64,000 nt of DNA from Nemania diffusa (taxonomy: Eukaryota; Ascomycota; Sordariomycetes; Xylariales; Xylariaceae), in contig JBBPUQ010000006.1 in NCBI GenBank assembly GCA_038501195.1, forward strand, positions 3,534,001 through 3,598,000, read 5' to 3'. How positions within the stretch are numbered: the first letter of the stretch is position 1; each line of letters starts with the position of its first letter. Shown here piece after piece: positions 28,301 to 39,785 of the stretch. The notes beneath the pieces were generated by a model. It saw only the letters and a program-made list of their open reading frames with translations, ran no database searches and had not been told where the DNA came from. The translations under genes were made by a program, and so were the position numbers.

Positions 28301-30711
28301 TATTTTTATAATATAAACTAATTATATAATATATTAAAATATAATTAATTTTTTTATATAAAACTTTTATAATTAATTAATATAATAAATATATAAATTA
28401 ATTTAATTTAATTTTAAAATTTAATATTAATTAAAAATTATTTATTTTATAAATAATTTATTAAAAAAATTTAATTATATAATAAATAAAATTTAATATA
28501 AAAATATAATTTTAATATTATAAAAAAAACTATAATTAATAAATAATTTATTTATATAAATTTAATAAATTATAGCTATAATATTATATATATAAAAAAA
28601 AACAAAAATATTAAAATAATTAATTTAAATTTTTTAAAAAATATTAATTAAATATTATTTAAATAAAGTTTTAATAATTATAATTTAAATAATAAATTTA
28701 AATATTTATAAAAAGTTATATTTTTATTATATAATTATAAATAATTTTTAAAAAATATAAAATAAAAAATATAGTTATAAATGTTTTATTTATTAAATAT
28801 ATATAATTATAATAGTTTATATATTAATAATTATTAAATTAATTTAAATAAATATTAATTAATTTATATTTATATTATAAAAATATAATATTAAAATTAT
28901 TATTTATAATTAATATATTTTATATTTTATAATTAAAAAATTAATTAAAAACAAAATAATATTTTAATTATAAATTTTAAAAAAGTTTTATAATATAATT
29001 AAAAAATTATAAATTGAAAATTTAAATATTATAATATTTATTAAAATTATTTATTAATATATTAAAACTAAAAAAAATTATTATATAAATAATAATAAAA
29101 TATTTTTATTTAAAAATTATTTTATATTTTTATATTAAAAAATTTTATTTTAATAAATTAATTATTAATATTATAATAATTTTAATATAAATTATATAAA
29201 AAAAAATAAAATAATTAAATTATTTCAATAAAAATTTTATTAAAAAAAATTAAAATAAAATATTTATAAATATATTATAAACTATTAAATATATAATAAA
29301 ATTAAATAATTTAAATATAAATTTTATAAAAAATTATAAATATTATTTTTATTAAAGTAATTATTTTAAAAAATTAATTTAAACTTTATTATAAAGTTAT
29401 TTTTATATATTAAAATTAATAAAATTAAATATAATATAATTTTAATAATTATTAATTATTTTATAAAAATAATATTATTTATATTTATTATAAAAACTTT
29501 TAATATTATTAAATTAATATAAATATTATATAAATAAATAAAATATAAATTTAATTTATTAAAAAAAATTATAAATAATAAAAATAAATTAATTATAAAC
29601 TATTTTTAAAAAAAATTTTATAATAAAAAAAAAATTAAATAATAATTATTTATTATTTAATATTTATAAATTAATAAATATATAAAATATTTTTATTAAA
29701 TTTTTAAAAAATATTTAAAAATATATATTATTTAAAAACTAAATATATAATTTAAAATATTTTAAAAAACTAAATTTATATATAATAACAATATATATAT
29801 TATTATTAAATATTTATTTTTTAAAATTTTATATAGTTATTATTTTAAAATTATAAAATTTATTTTAAAAAAACTATAATTAAAAATATAAAAAATAAAA
29901 AAAAAACTATAATAAATTGTAATTATTTAAAAAATATTTAATAAATATTAAATTAAAATTATAAAAAAAATAAAAAAAAATTATAATAAAAAATATATAA
30001 TAAAAAAATATAAAATAAAAAAAATAATTAAATTATTTATAATTTATTTTTAATTTAAATATAATTAAAAATTAACTTTTATATATATTAAAATAAAAGT
30101 TATAAAAAAAAAAACTATAAATATATTAAATAAAATTATTTTTATAATATTTAAAAATATATAATATATTTTTTATATTATTTTTAAAACTATAAATTAA
30201 ATATTAAAAAAATAAAAAATAATTAATATTTTTTAAACTAAAAAATAAATAAAAAAAATAAATAAAAAAAATAAATAATAAAAAATATAATTTATTATAA
30301 AAAAAATAAAAATATATTAAAATATTTAATAAAATAAAAAAGCTAATTTATTAAATATAATATATAAAAATAAAAAAAATATTTAATTAATATAAAAACT
30401 TTTTTTATAAAATATAAATAAAAAATAAAAAAAATATATATTAAATAAAATAATTTAATTTAAAATTAAAAATAATATAAATAATAATATTTTATTATAA
30501 TAATTATTAATAAATATAAATAATAATAAAAAAAAAACAATTAATTAAAAAATTAATTTATTAAATAAAATTAAAAAAATTAATAAAAAAATTAAATTTT
30601 ATTAATAAAAATTAATAAAAATTTTATTAATATAAAAAGTTTAAAAAAAAAAACAAATATTAAATATAAATAAAAAAAAAGTTTAAAAAAAAAACTATTA
30701 ATAAAATTTAA

Positions 30712-30882
30712 TGTAAAAAGTTAACTGCTGCACTAAAAGCGCACCGACTAGAGTTATTGCTCTGTTAATAATAACTTGTACAATACTAGTTTATATTGCA
30801 ACTGTATAACTTGCAGTCGCGCTTCAACTGCTAAACAGTTAAAACTGCACATGTACAAAGCAGAGCTACTTGTTTTTTTACA
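30712..30882 (-). repeat. LTR of the miniature element (3' LTR in minus orientation)
   Basis: 171 bp. The counterpart at 31625-31795 has the same length. This copy carries more A/T at the variable sites (for example GTTAACTGCTGCAC against GTTGACCGCTGCGC). Confidence 0.84.
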
Positions 30883-31542
30883 CTATTTTTTTTTTTGGAA
30901 GAATTAGTTCCGAATTTATTACTTAAATATGTTTTAAACGAAGTTTCTTCGACGCTGCAGTCGGAATATAAACGTTTCAAAAATTCTTCAGAAACTAAAC
31001 TCTGTGCTTCACTAGTCGTACAATAGTACACCCTAAGCTTGTTTCACTAGTATATATCTAGACACTGTTTACGTATTAATCGGAATATCTTCGGAAACAT
31101 TTGTTAATTGGTACAGCTTTAATTTGCGTACAATTAGTTTTTACAGATAAGTTATATATAACGCAACAATTACACATATATATTGTTCTAGTAATACGTT
31201 TATACAGTATACTCGTACTATACGTAAATATTTTCAAACCGTACTTAGTTTGAAATAAAATCAGAATACAATTGTATATTAATTAGTTTGTAGTATAAAA
31301 GAATACTCTGTAACACGTTTTTTACTAAGTAGTTTAGCAATTAATTTCTAATTAGCTATTTATAGAAGTGTAGCAATGTGTAGCTTAAGTGTTTTAAGCT
31401 AGTTGTAACTGGAGTTCTTAGTTTTATGTACAATATGTACAGTTTGTATATAGTTTAAAATCGTACAACTACAGTATTTATACTAAGAAGTTAGTATAGT
31501 TCAGTATTAAAAATAAAGTTAAGTTTTTATTCCTTTCTTCGA

Positions 31543-31648
31543 AAATGCTTCGTTCCGAAGCATTTCCGTACGTACTACAACTTAAATTCGAACCAGTAAC
31601 TCCCTAGTGCAGAAGCAATAGCAGTATAAAAAGTTGACCGCTGCGCTA
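31543..31648 (-). promoter_or_regulatory. tRNA-like Pol III promoter (A and B box) and hairpin in the miniature element
   Basis: On the minus strand, TAGCGCAGCGG (31648-31638) fits the A-box consensus TRGCNNAGYNGG as far as it extends. GGTTCGAATTT (31594-31584) matches 9 of 11 positions of the B box GGTTCGANNCC. The 43-nt gap is normal for tRNA-type promoters. Downstream is a perfect 10-bp stem with a 3-nt loop (AAATGCTTCG 31543-31552 with CGAAGCATTT 31556-31565), followed by a TTTT run on the minus strand. The A box lies in the LTR and the B box in the interior. That it is functional is inference. Confidence 0.45.
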
Positions 31649-31795
31649 AAAACGTACTGACTAGGGTTATTGCTCCATTAGCAATAACTTGTACAATACT
31701 AGTTTATATTGCAACTGTACGACCTGTAGTCGCACTTCGACCGCTAAGCAGTCGGAACTGCATATGTACAAAGTAGAACTACTTGCTCCTTTACA
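31625..31795 (-). repeat. LTR of the miniature element (5' LTR in minus orientation)
   Basis: 171 bp, the less decayed copy, ending CTCCTTTACA on the plus strand. Read on the minus strand it runs from TGTAAAGGAG to TTTTTATA. Near its end it contains TAGCGCAGCGG, a match to the tRNA-gene A box. Confidence 0.84.
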
Positions 31796-33374
31796 TTTAA
31801 TAAAAATTAAAAAAATATAAAATAGTTAAAAAATAATTTATAAAAATTGCTATAATAAAATAAAATTTAAAATTAATAATAAATTAATAAATAAATATTA
31901 AATATTTTATAAATAAATTTATAAAAATAATTAAATATAATATAAATTAAAAAAAACTTTTATTAAAAATTAAAAAAATTATTATTAAAATAAAAAAAAA
32001 ACTATTAAATTTAATTAATAATAATATATTAATTATTAAATATATAAAAAATAAATTTATTATTATTATTTAAATAATTAAATTAATATATTTATATTTA
32101 AAAAAATATTATATAATATAAAAATAAAAATTTTATAAAACAGTTGTTTTAATTTTAACTATTTTAATATTAATATTATTTTAAAATAATAAATTTATAT
32201 TAAAAAATTAAATAAAATTTATATAATAATATTTTATTAATTAATTAATAAATATTTTAATAAATATAAAAATATTAATATTAAAAATATTAAAATAAAT
32301 ATTAAAATAAAAAAAAAAGTAAATTTTAATTATATTTTAATTATATAATAATAAAAATATAATAGATTTTTTTTTTAATTATAAATTAATTAATAATAAA
32401 ATATTAAAAAAATTATTAAAAATTATTAAATAAATATAAATTATAAAAAAAATATTTAAAAATTTTATAATTAATATTTTTAATTAAAAAATTAAAAAAA
32501 TAATAAATAATAATAATTTTAATTTAAATAATTATTAAATGTTTAAAATTAAAAATAGTAAAAATAATATGTTTTTTTTTTAAATATATATATAGCAATT
32601 TTAATATAAAATATATTTATTAATTATTTAAATAATATTAATTTAATAGTAAAAAAAGCGTTTTTTATATATATAATAAAACTAAAAAAAAATTTAATAA
32701 ATTTTTAAATAATATTTAAAAAAAATAAAAATTTAAAAATATTAAAACTTTTAATATATAAATTAATAAATAATTATAAATTATAAAAATAATTTATAAT
32801 AAAATAAATTGTATAATTATATATATATAAAATATATTTAATATTATTAAATAAAACTAATATATATAAATAATATATTTAAAAATAAAAATATATTTTA
32901 ATAATATATTAAAAATAAAACTTTATATTAAAAATATTATAAATTTAAAATTTTTTATTATTATTGTTTTTTTTAATAAATATTTTATAATTAAAATATT
33001 ATTAGTTTTATTTTTTATTAAAAAAATAAATTTTAATAAAAGTTTTTTGCAATATTATAGCAAATAATAAAAAAGCAATAAAAAATAAAAAAAAATAAAA
33101 AATAAAAAAAAATAAAAATAAAAATAAAAACATAAATAAAAACATAAATAAATAATTAATTAATAAAAAGCTAAAAAAAAAACTAAAAAATAATTATAAA
33201 ATTTATAAAATATATAAAAAAAAATTAAAAAATTTATAATAATATATATAAAAATTAATTAAAATATAAAAATTAAATATTTATTTATAAAAATATAAAA
33301 ATATATAAATTAACAATAACAAAGTTAATAATATTAATTAATATTAAAAACTAATATTTTTAAAAAAAAAATAT

Positions 33375-33570
33375 AAAAAAACAGTTATTATAATATTATA
33401 TTATACTATATATATAATAAATATAAACTAAATATTAATTAATTAATATTTAAAAAAACATAATATATAAAATTAATTTTTAAATAAAAATAATCTATTA
33501 TAACTATTTTTTAAAATTAGCAATTATTTTATAAAGTAATTATATTTATATTATATATTGCAACTTTTAT
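33375..33570 (+). repeat. Repeat X, plus-oriented copy 4, outer end of right palindrome arm
   Basis: From about AAAAAACAGTTATTATAAT to GCAACTTTTAT. It is the reverse complement of the X copy at 10804-11000, and similarity between the two arms stops at its end. Confidence 0.75.
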
Positions 33571-34509
33571 AAATTTATTTATTATATATAAATTATATAA
33601 AATAAATAATAATTATATATTTAAATTAAATATTTATTAATAAATAAAAAACAATTTTAAAATAATATTACAATTATAAAAAATATAAAAGCTAATTAAA
33701 TAATTTTATTAATTAAAAACTTTTTAAAAAAAAAAAAAAAAAAAGCTAAATTATATATATATATTATATAAAATATATAAATATATAAAACTATAAATAA
33801 AGTTATAAATAAAGTTATAAAGTTTAATTAAAATTTCTTTAAAGTAAGTTTTATAAAATGGATTTTTTAAAATAAATTATTTTAAAGATTGTAGTTTTTA
33901 TAAATTAATAAAAATCGCAGAATTATATTGCAATAAAGTGCGCAAGTTTTAATCCATAATTAATAAAATAAATATAAAAGTCAATAGTTTATATAAATTG
34001 TTATATTATTTAACTATTATATAATAATATATTCATTTATTTAATTTTATATTTTTAATTATATATTATATATTATAATGTTTTATTATTTATTATATAT
34101 ATATATATATATTTATTAATAATTATTAAAACAATTATATAATATAAAAAAATATTAAAATATTAATTTTTAAAAAAAATTAAATTTAAGCTTTTTTTAA
34201 TATATTTAAAACTTATATATAAAAAGTATATATTAATTATATAAATAGTATTGCTAGTATTAAATAGTTTATATAACACACTAGAAAAAGCTTGTTACAT
34301 AATTATTTCAAATTAAAGCTAATTACTAATACAACACCAAAGCACATGCACCAAATCTGACATAACTCGCTAATGGTTACATTCGGGCGATAGAGCCTCT
34401 TTTACATAGGTATATATATACACTAAATAGACTCTAATAGTCTAGTTATCTCTACGATACAGTTTCGAGACTGCTACAATCGACCCTGAGCTCCTCTGCA
34501 TACGCTTGT
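33571..34509. other. Transition from AT-rich block to gene-bearing DNA
   Basis: No repeat copy was recognised within the window. The sequence stays AT-rich to about 34,250, with slightly less decayed patches (for example near 33840-33960). It then becomes normal within a few tens of bases near 34,280-34,330. The last 200 bp are the 3' flank of the minus-strand GH79 gene. Confidence 0.6.
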
Positions 34510-36000
34510 TCATCTCTTCAGAAGGACTAAGACTGCCTCCGATGCTTTGAGCTGAAATGACACTGTCCCATTCACTGCATTTACATCAACCGGACCATCC
34601 CCGGCGCTAACACCTTGCGGCTCGGCACTCGAGTATGTGAAGCCGGCGTATGTCATGTTCGCGGCACCCAAGTACGTTGCGTTTTGACTCGTGCCGCCCC
34701 CAGTGAGTCGGCGTATCTCAGCACTCTTAACGTAAGCGGGCACGCCCAGCTCGAACGTGCGCTCGACGCGCGCATCGGTGGCATTGGACTCGTTCAAATC
34801 CAGCACTGCATACCGATCCAGTACACCGTTGACGTACCCAGCGTACGGAGACACTTTGGGATGTGTCTCTCTGTCAAAGAGCGACTGCACGCGCATGCCG
34901 GCCTTGAGCCAGTCGGCCGCGAATAAGAGAGCATAGTACTGCGCGCGGACAGAACCGGGGGCGCCGTTCGCCGGGTTTCCGACCCACCATGACGCAAAGT
35001 TGCACCCGTTGCACTGGTTCATGTTCACACGCGTCACGTTCAGCGCTTGGGAGAGGAGCATCACGTCGATCGACCATAGGGCCGAGCCGAGCGAGGCGTC
35101 AATGCCCGACTCGTAATCGCCGCCGCTGCCGCCGAGAGCGCTACCGAGCTCCTCGATCACGAACGGTATGTTCTTGGACCGTATATACGTGATGTCATCA
35201 GAGAGCCGGCTCAACCGCTCCCTCACGGCAGTATGATTGAGGAAGCTGCCTCGTAGCGTCGGCGTCCGGGTGAGCTGACCTTCGTAGTAGTGCATTGCGA
35301 ATGTTTCGATCAAGTCACTCTTTGATAGGCCAGCATTGTAGACCGACTGAGCTGACCATTGTGACTGGTCAGCCATACCGCCAGCCTGGTATTTGACGTT
35401 GGGCAGCTTTGCCTTTATGGCAGCCGTATATGCCAGGAAGTCATTCGCGTAGCTCGATTGTGTGTACGGCTTCGGGGCTTGGGTATTAGCTTTTGAGGTA
35501 AACAGGTCGGGTTCGTTTCCGATCTCGATGGCCTCCAAGTTCTTAATAAATGGTGTCGCATCGACGGCAAACTGTACAGTCTTGGACATTGGGCGCCGTG
35601 CTAATGGCACTTCTAGGACGTAGCGAACGCTCGCAGGGAGGGCGGTAAATCCATCCAGCCACTGACGTCCAAATGTCACGTTTGCCGTGAGGGTTTTGTC
35701 GTTAGGATCGTCACGAACCACGGCGAGGGTCTGGTTCGCGTCTAAAAAGGCATGGTCGCCCGAAGTCCCTCCCACCCTTATAATCATCTCACCAGTCCGG
35801 TCCAAAATATGTTGGATCAAAGTCTGTGACCAATCGCGCACCGCATACCATGGCCATGAGGTCGATTCCACCATGATGCCAAGGAATGCGGCATCGACTG
35901 GGGTTGAGGCAGCCGCTGGAGCATCGAAAGGGGCTGTGATCGATACAATATTTGCTGCAGCAACGGTTGCAAGCAACCCAAGACTCAGAGAGCGTACCAT
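34510..36000 (-). CDS. Secreted GH79 family beta-glucuronidase-like glycoside hydrolase
   Basis: Single-exon gene of 496 residues. An N-terminal hydrophobic signal peptide (about residues 1-16, cleavage near AAA-N) predicts secretion. The TIM-barrel core carries E-I-G-N-E-P-D at 159-165, where Glu163 is the expected acid/base, and F-V-I-E-E-L-G-S near 280-287, which holds the expected nucleophile Glu (283 or 284). The last 100 or so residues fit the beta-sandwich typical of fungal GH79 proteins (Glyco_hydro_79C). Several N-x-S/T sites suggest glycosylation. The family removes glucuronic or 4-O-methyl-glucuronic acid from arabinogalactan proteins and related glycans; the exact substrate cannot be read here. 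The stop lies only about 230 bp from the RIP block, yet the frame is intact and has normal codon use. Confidence 0.88.
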   Translation of the reverse strand: MVRSLSLGLLATVAAANIVSITAPFDAPAAASTPVDAAFLGIMVESTSWPWYAVRDWSQTLIQHILDRTGEMIIRVGGTSGDHAFLDANQTLAVVRDDPNDKTLTANVTFGRQWLDGFTALPASVRYVLEVPLARRPMSKTVQFAVDATPFIKNLEAIEIGNEPDLFTSKANTQAPKPYTQSSYANDFLAYTAAIKAKLPNVKYQAGGMADQSQWSAQSVYNAGLSKSDLIETFAMHYYEGQLTRTPTLRGSFLNHTAVRERLSRLSDDITYIRSKNIPFVIEELGSALGGSGGDYESGIDASLGSALWSIDVMLLSQALNVTRVNMNQCNGCNFASWWVGNPANGAPGSVRAQYYALLFAADWLKAGMRVQSLFDRETHPKVSPYAGYVNGVLDRYAVLDLNESNATDARVERTFELGVPAYVKSAEIRRLTGGGTSQNATYLGAANMTYAGFTYSSAEPQGVSAGDGPVDVNAVNGTVSFQLKASEAVLVLLKR

Positions 36001-39000
36001 CTCATCAGATTGAAAGGATAGAGAAATTCAGAGGTACCAAAGTACTAGAGCTTGTAGAATTGGTGAAAAATGCCGGGGAAAGAATATGCGACCAAAGAAA
36101 GCCACAACACCAAGATATTGAATTATGAAGGAAGTGCTCTTCTCAGAGAGACTCTGCAAGCAAAACCAAAGAACTTGCGTGGCCCTAACTTTCCTGTTCA
36201 TACATTGTCGGGAGGTAGCGAAGGTTTATATTCGCAAAGTATTTCTGGAATATGACGAGAGAGCAACATACTAAACGCCGTGGCTCAGCCCTCGCTATAC
36301 CATACCACACTGACGTCAAAACGCAATCCTTTGCTCGATTAAATGTAGTATTCATTAGTTTGTTGACGATGTTGATTGGCCGGAAACTGTCATGGGGAGA
36401 CGCCGTAACGTATCGGGATCTACGCCGCGCTCGTAGGATTGGGACCAGCTCGGCAAGACAACGCAGTGCTGAAGTCAGCCAATAATAAAACATCAGTATA
36501 GCAATGATTGAGTCGACGATATTGCAACAGGCCACTGTGGATTTGGAAACGGCGGTGCTACAAGCTATTAACGAGCCGATTCTAATCCTGACGGAATGTT
36601 TCATCCCACACCCATCCTACGAGCAGTAGGTGGTTGTGTATGAATAGACTAATACGGCGTATCAGGATGCGATCTTGTCCCCAAAAGGGCAGCAGCCCCA
36701 CAGCATTAAACAGTCAGGGTATAGCACCCAATTCATAAATAGTCGATTGGACGCAGTGTAAGATTAAGGGTAAAGAAGAGCACCGGTAACATAGGCAACT
36801 GTGTCTCGCTACATCAGGAGCCAGTTAACAATTGTAATAGTGTAAATAATTCCTAACTACCCATCTGCTTAGAAATAGACACGCTCCGATCCACGACATT
36901 CAGAATAGGTTTCTCATCCGGTCACAGACGGTTCTAAAGCCTGTCACCATGACAACCAAACCCATTACTACTGGGTTTGATTGATTTTGCCGGTAACTTA
37001 ATTACATACTCATTCTGTGCACTGTGATACTGGAGGTGACTCTGACACGTGGATGCGATTAACGCTTCAGCAAGGGAACGGCACCTTTTGGTTTGGGTCG
37101 AATCACTGGTTCAAGCTGTTGCTAGTCGCTGTGTCAACGGTGAACTAATCATTGATCCAAGTGACATATTTCGATGCGTCGGCGTTTAAAGTCAAAATCG
37201 AAGCACATGACAAAGGAAGCGACTGCGAAGTAGAGCTCTGCCTAAGCAAAACTGGATATCGGTTAGTTAGGATCAAATACTAGGATGACTAACTCCCCGC
37301 TGATCAGAAAACAGCATGGTATAAGACACGTAGACGACTTATTGCATTTCAATACACATTCGAGTCCCTTCCTGAGAGAGCGTGCAAACTCTCCTCATCT
37401 TGATAAGATGGTCAACTAACTCTTAGGTTCGAAAGGCAAAAGGTCCGGGTACGAAATGGGATGGGTGTGCATCAGCACAAATGTCATGCCAACTAACGTA
37501 CTTAGTAAATTTTCCAATTTCATGTATATCGGAGGTTGGTCCGGCACCATTCGGGCCATCTTCGTCGCGATGGCCAAGTTTAGCAGCAGGAGCACCGAAG
37601 ATTTGATAGCCGCGTGAAGCCACGGGATCCGTGTAGTGTTTGGTTCCATTACGTGAGCTACATCAGTATGCTAGCGATAATGTTACAGAGTATAATGGGT
37701 TTTTGGAAGAGCTGGTTGATCGAAACTTCATCGCATCCCATTGTTGCAACAACTTTGTTTAATAGCCCACCTGTCGCCACATAGTGACGATAACAGTAAT
37801 AATAACCGCTGACTCATATTTCTAAGGATAGTGGTTCTTTGAAAGCGAGATTAGAATGCCGTAGTTCCTTAAAACAACTAGCAAGATCTATAGAAGCAAG
37901 AAAAGGAAAGCGAAAGAGATAAACCACGAGTATTATTTGATAGCTGTCGAGCCCTAGGCTCTTTTTAATGTTAGTTATTCTCATAATTACGAGGATAAGG
38001 GCTGAGCAAGTTACTCTATAATAACTCTAGCTATCTTCTAGTATCTAACATTGGACTAACGTTGTACTATGACCAACTGGATGCTTGATCCGCTGAGGTT
38101 CACCCTAGCGTCGTAGACTCAACATTTAAGCAGTTCATATAGTGATTAATAATTCGCGAAACATATTCCAGTTCATTAAATATCCACTCCTTCATTTGAG
38201 TTATATTCTCAACACTTGTCACTATTATGATTGACGGTCAGAGGGGTAATCTCAACACTAAATATCTTCAACAACTCTCACGAAGCGTAAAGTCGTACTT
38301 ATAGGGAATAGTAACCTGTGCCTCATATAATACGGGATAAACGACATCTATTAATAAGTCTAAATATTCAAGCTCCAGAATCATAATACAGGGCGCAGGA
38401 GTTTCTTATATAGCTATGCTGCAAAACGACGCCGTTATTGCGATATTGGCAATAACGGTATATACTTAGTCCGCAATCGAGGAAAAAATCGGATAGTACC
38501 AATAGTAATTATAAACCCCAAAAGATAGAAACAGCGCCACATCACTTCACGAATGACAAGCCTGCGGAGCCGCAAGAACGTGCACGCTCGCCAACAGGGC
38601 GGCAAGACAGAATCAACACTCGTCTACAAACTTGGGCATTTCATACTAGGGCCTGTAGATGTATGATATTATCAGATGGAGATAATGTTTGGTCCAGGGG
38701 GAGAGTGACTGATAACCAAGTCATCGCTTTCTCGTAGCCCTCTTGTGCTCTCGCGGCCAGCTTTTCGTCAACAGACATGGGTAGAGCAGTCATGACAGCA
38801 CACCAAATACGAGCTTCAAGTCCGCAACCCAATACATGTCATGAATATTGCTTACATGAACTTTCATCATAACGACACTGGAGGGTCGGGCAGGATGCGT
38901 GCTTAGCCTATTGCCGACTGTCAGGGTGCTTCGATACTGAGGTTCATAGCGGCTACGAAGAGAGGGCGGGACCTCGCACCGCCACGACGAGTCAGCAGAT

Positions 39001-39632
39001 ACCTTCGTACCGAGTTCCTACTGTTGCACAGCGCCGTAACCAACTAGACGATAAGTAGATAAGCAAGCAGCCTACGTAATCGTACCTATTCTCCGTCTAT
39101 GCGTATTTTCGGTAAAGTTGAAGATGATGTTTTTAATTCCAGGACAGCTATCTAAACCTTTACCGTTCTCGTTCAATACTAGATTTAATGGGTTCAATAG
39201 ATACAATGAGCTGTACAGAATGCGACGAGTATTGTTCGTGTGTACCTAGGTATCTATTTATGAATTATTTTATTTGCTGCTTTTGTCCGTCTTTCCGTGC
39301 CCGGCGGCGCATTCGCACCGTGAAAACGCGGGGCCAAGCTCATAGCGTAGGTACCTCGGTAGATAGCGCCTATAGCGCATAGCATAGCGTACCTACCTAC
39401 TTAGGTACGTATAGCACGCGTCACACTGTCTTCGGTCAGAGGGATGGCCAGTCTTGTTTCCAACTATTTACAACATATGATACTTTGTAAACCAGATAAG
39501 CTTGACACAGACCATTGAGAAGCAGAGGAGCTAGCTAAGCTCATGCTCTAGCCCAGGTACCGAGATCTCCCTATCTCACCACGCCACATGGTGTGAAAGA
39601 CATCTATCTCTCTTCCAAGTTCACAGGCTGTA
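36001..39632. other. Gene-poor region, no supported gene
   Basis: Ordinary base composition with many stops in all frames. Short open stretches (36185-36604, 37416-37649 and 38641-38832, all minus) match no family I recognise and lack plausible exon structure; they may be gene relics. A perfect 10-bp hairpin lies at 38432-38458. Near 39345-39415 GTAGGTACC/TACCTACC-like motifs cluster. The 5' flank of the GH79 gene occupies the left end, and the promoter of the RraA-like gene the right end. Confidence 0.5.
38432..38458. repeat. Perfect 10-bp inverted repeat (hairpin)
   Basis: CCGTTATTGC (38432-38441) and GCAATAACGG (38449-38458) pair perfectly around a 7-nt loop. There is no adjacent gene and no T run, so no role is assigned. 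Confidence 0.6.
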
Positions 39633-39785
39633 ATGATATCATTTCACGTCGTCAAGAGATCATTGTACTCTTCTTGCCCGCAATCACGATCGTCTCGCAG
39701 TATCTCGCTTCTCTCCTCAGCCCCGGCGGCGGCCACACGGCGCAGGCACAGTGCCACTAGGCTAGTCCATCACCAACCTATCAAG

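Larger units (their letters stand above)
30712..31795 (-). mobile_element. Miniature LTR retrotransposon (TRIM-like), minus orientation
   Basis: This 1,084-bp insertion has 171-bp direct terminal repeats at 30712-30882 and 31625-31795. They start TGTAAAAAG (TATAAAAAG in the other copy) and end TTTACA. It is flanked by the 5-bp duplication TTTAA (30707-30711 and 31796-31800). The left palindrome arm holds the empty site near 12,690. The interior is only about 742 bp and cannot encode gag or pol, so it is a TRIM-type non-autonomous element. A purine run read on the minus strand (CCAAAAAAAAAAATAG) lies directly against the LTR at 30882, which fits a polypurine tract in minus orientation. The two LTRs differ almost only by transitions. 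Confidence 0.85.
25392..33570. repeat. Right arm of giant inverted repeat (about 7.1 kb plus a miniature LTR element)
   Basis: Reverse complement of the left arm (10804-24580). It is continuous across the point where the left arm carries Gypsy copy 2 (about 29037), and is itself interrupted at 30711 by a 1,084-bp element that the left arm lacks near 12,690. Without that insertion the arm is about 7,090 bp. It ends in a plus-oriented X (33375-33570). It is RIP-decayed and without coding capacity. Confidence 0.88.
1..34280. other. Extremely AT-rich, RIP-decayed repeat block
   Basis: Sampled 60-base lines hold roughly 3-6 G or C, and every frame is full of stops. The few remaining short open frames, such as a low-complexity 68-residue I/K/F frame at 289-495 on the minus strand, are what random AT-rich DNA gives. 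Differences between repeat copies inside the block are overwhelmingly C/T or G/A transitions, the signature of repeat-induced point mutation. The block runs off the left end of the window, so its full size is unknown. Two patches of more ordinary composition lie inside it (24911-25390 and 30712-31795). The right edge is sharp, at about 34.25-34.3 kb. Confidence 0.93.

Noticed and set aside
36185..36604. 139-residue open frame on the minus strand upstream of the GH79 gene
   Set aside because: No recognisable domain and an overlapping frame on the other strand. Base use gives no coding signal I could trust.
37416..37649. Two overlapping minus-strand frames of 66-77 residues
   Set aside because: They overlap each other in different frames, neither matches a family I know, and no splice signals link them to more exons.
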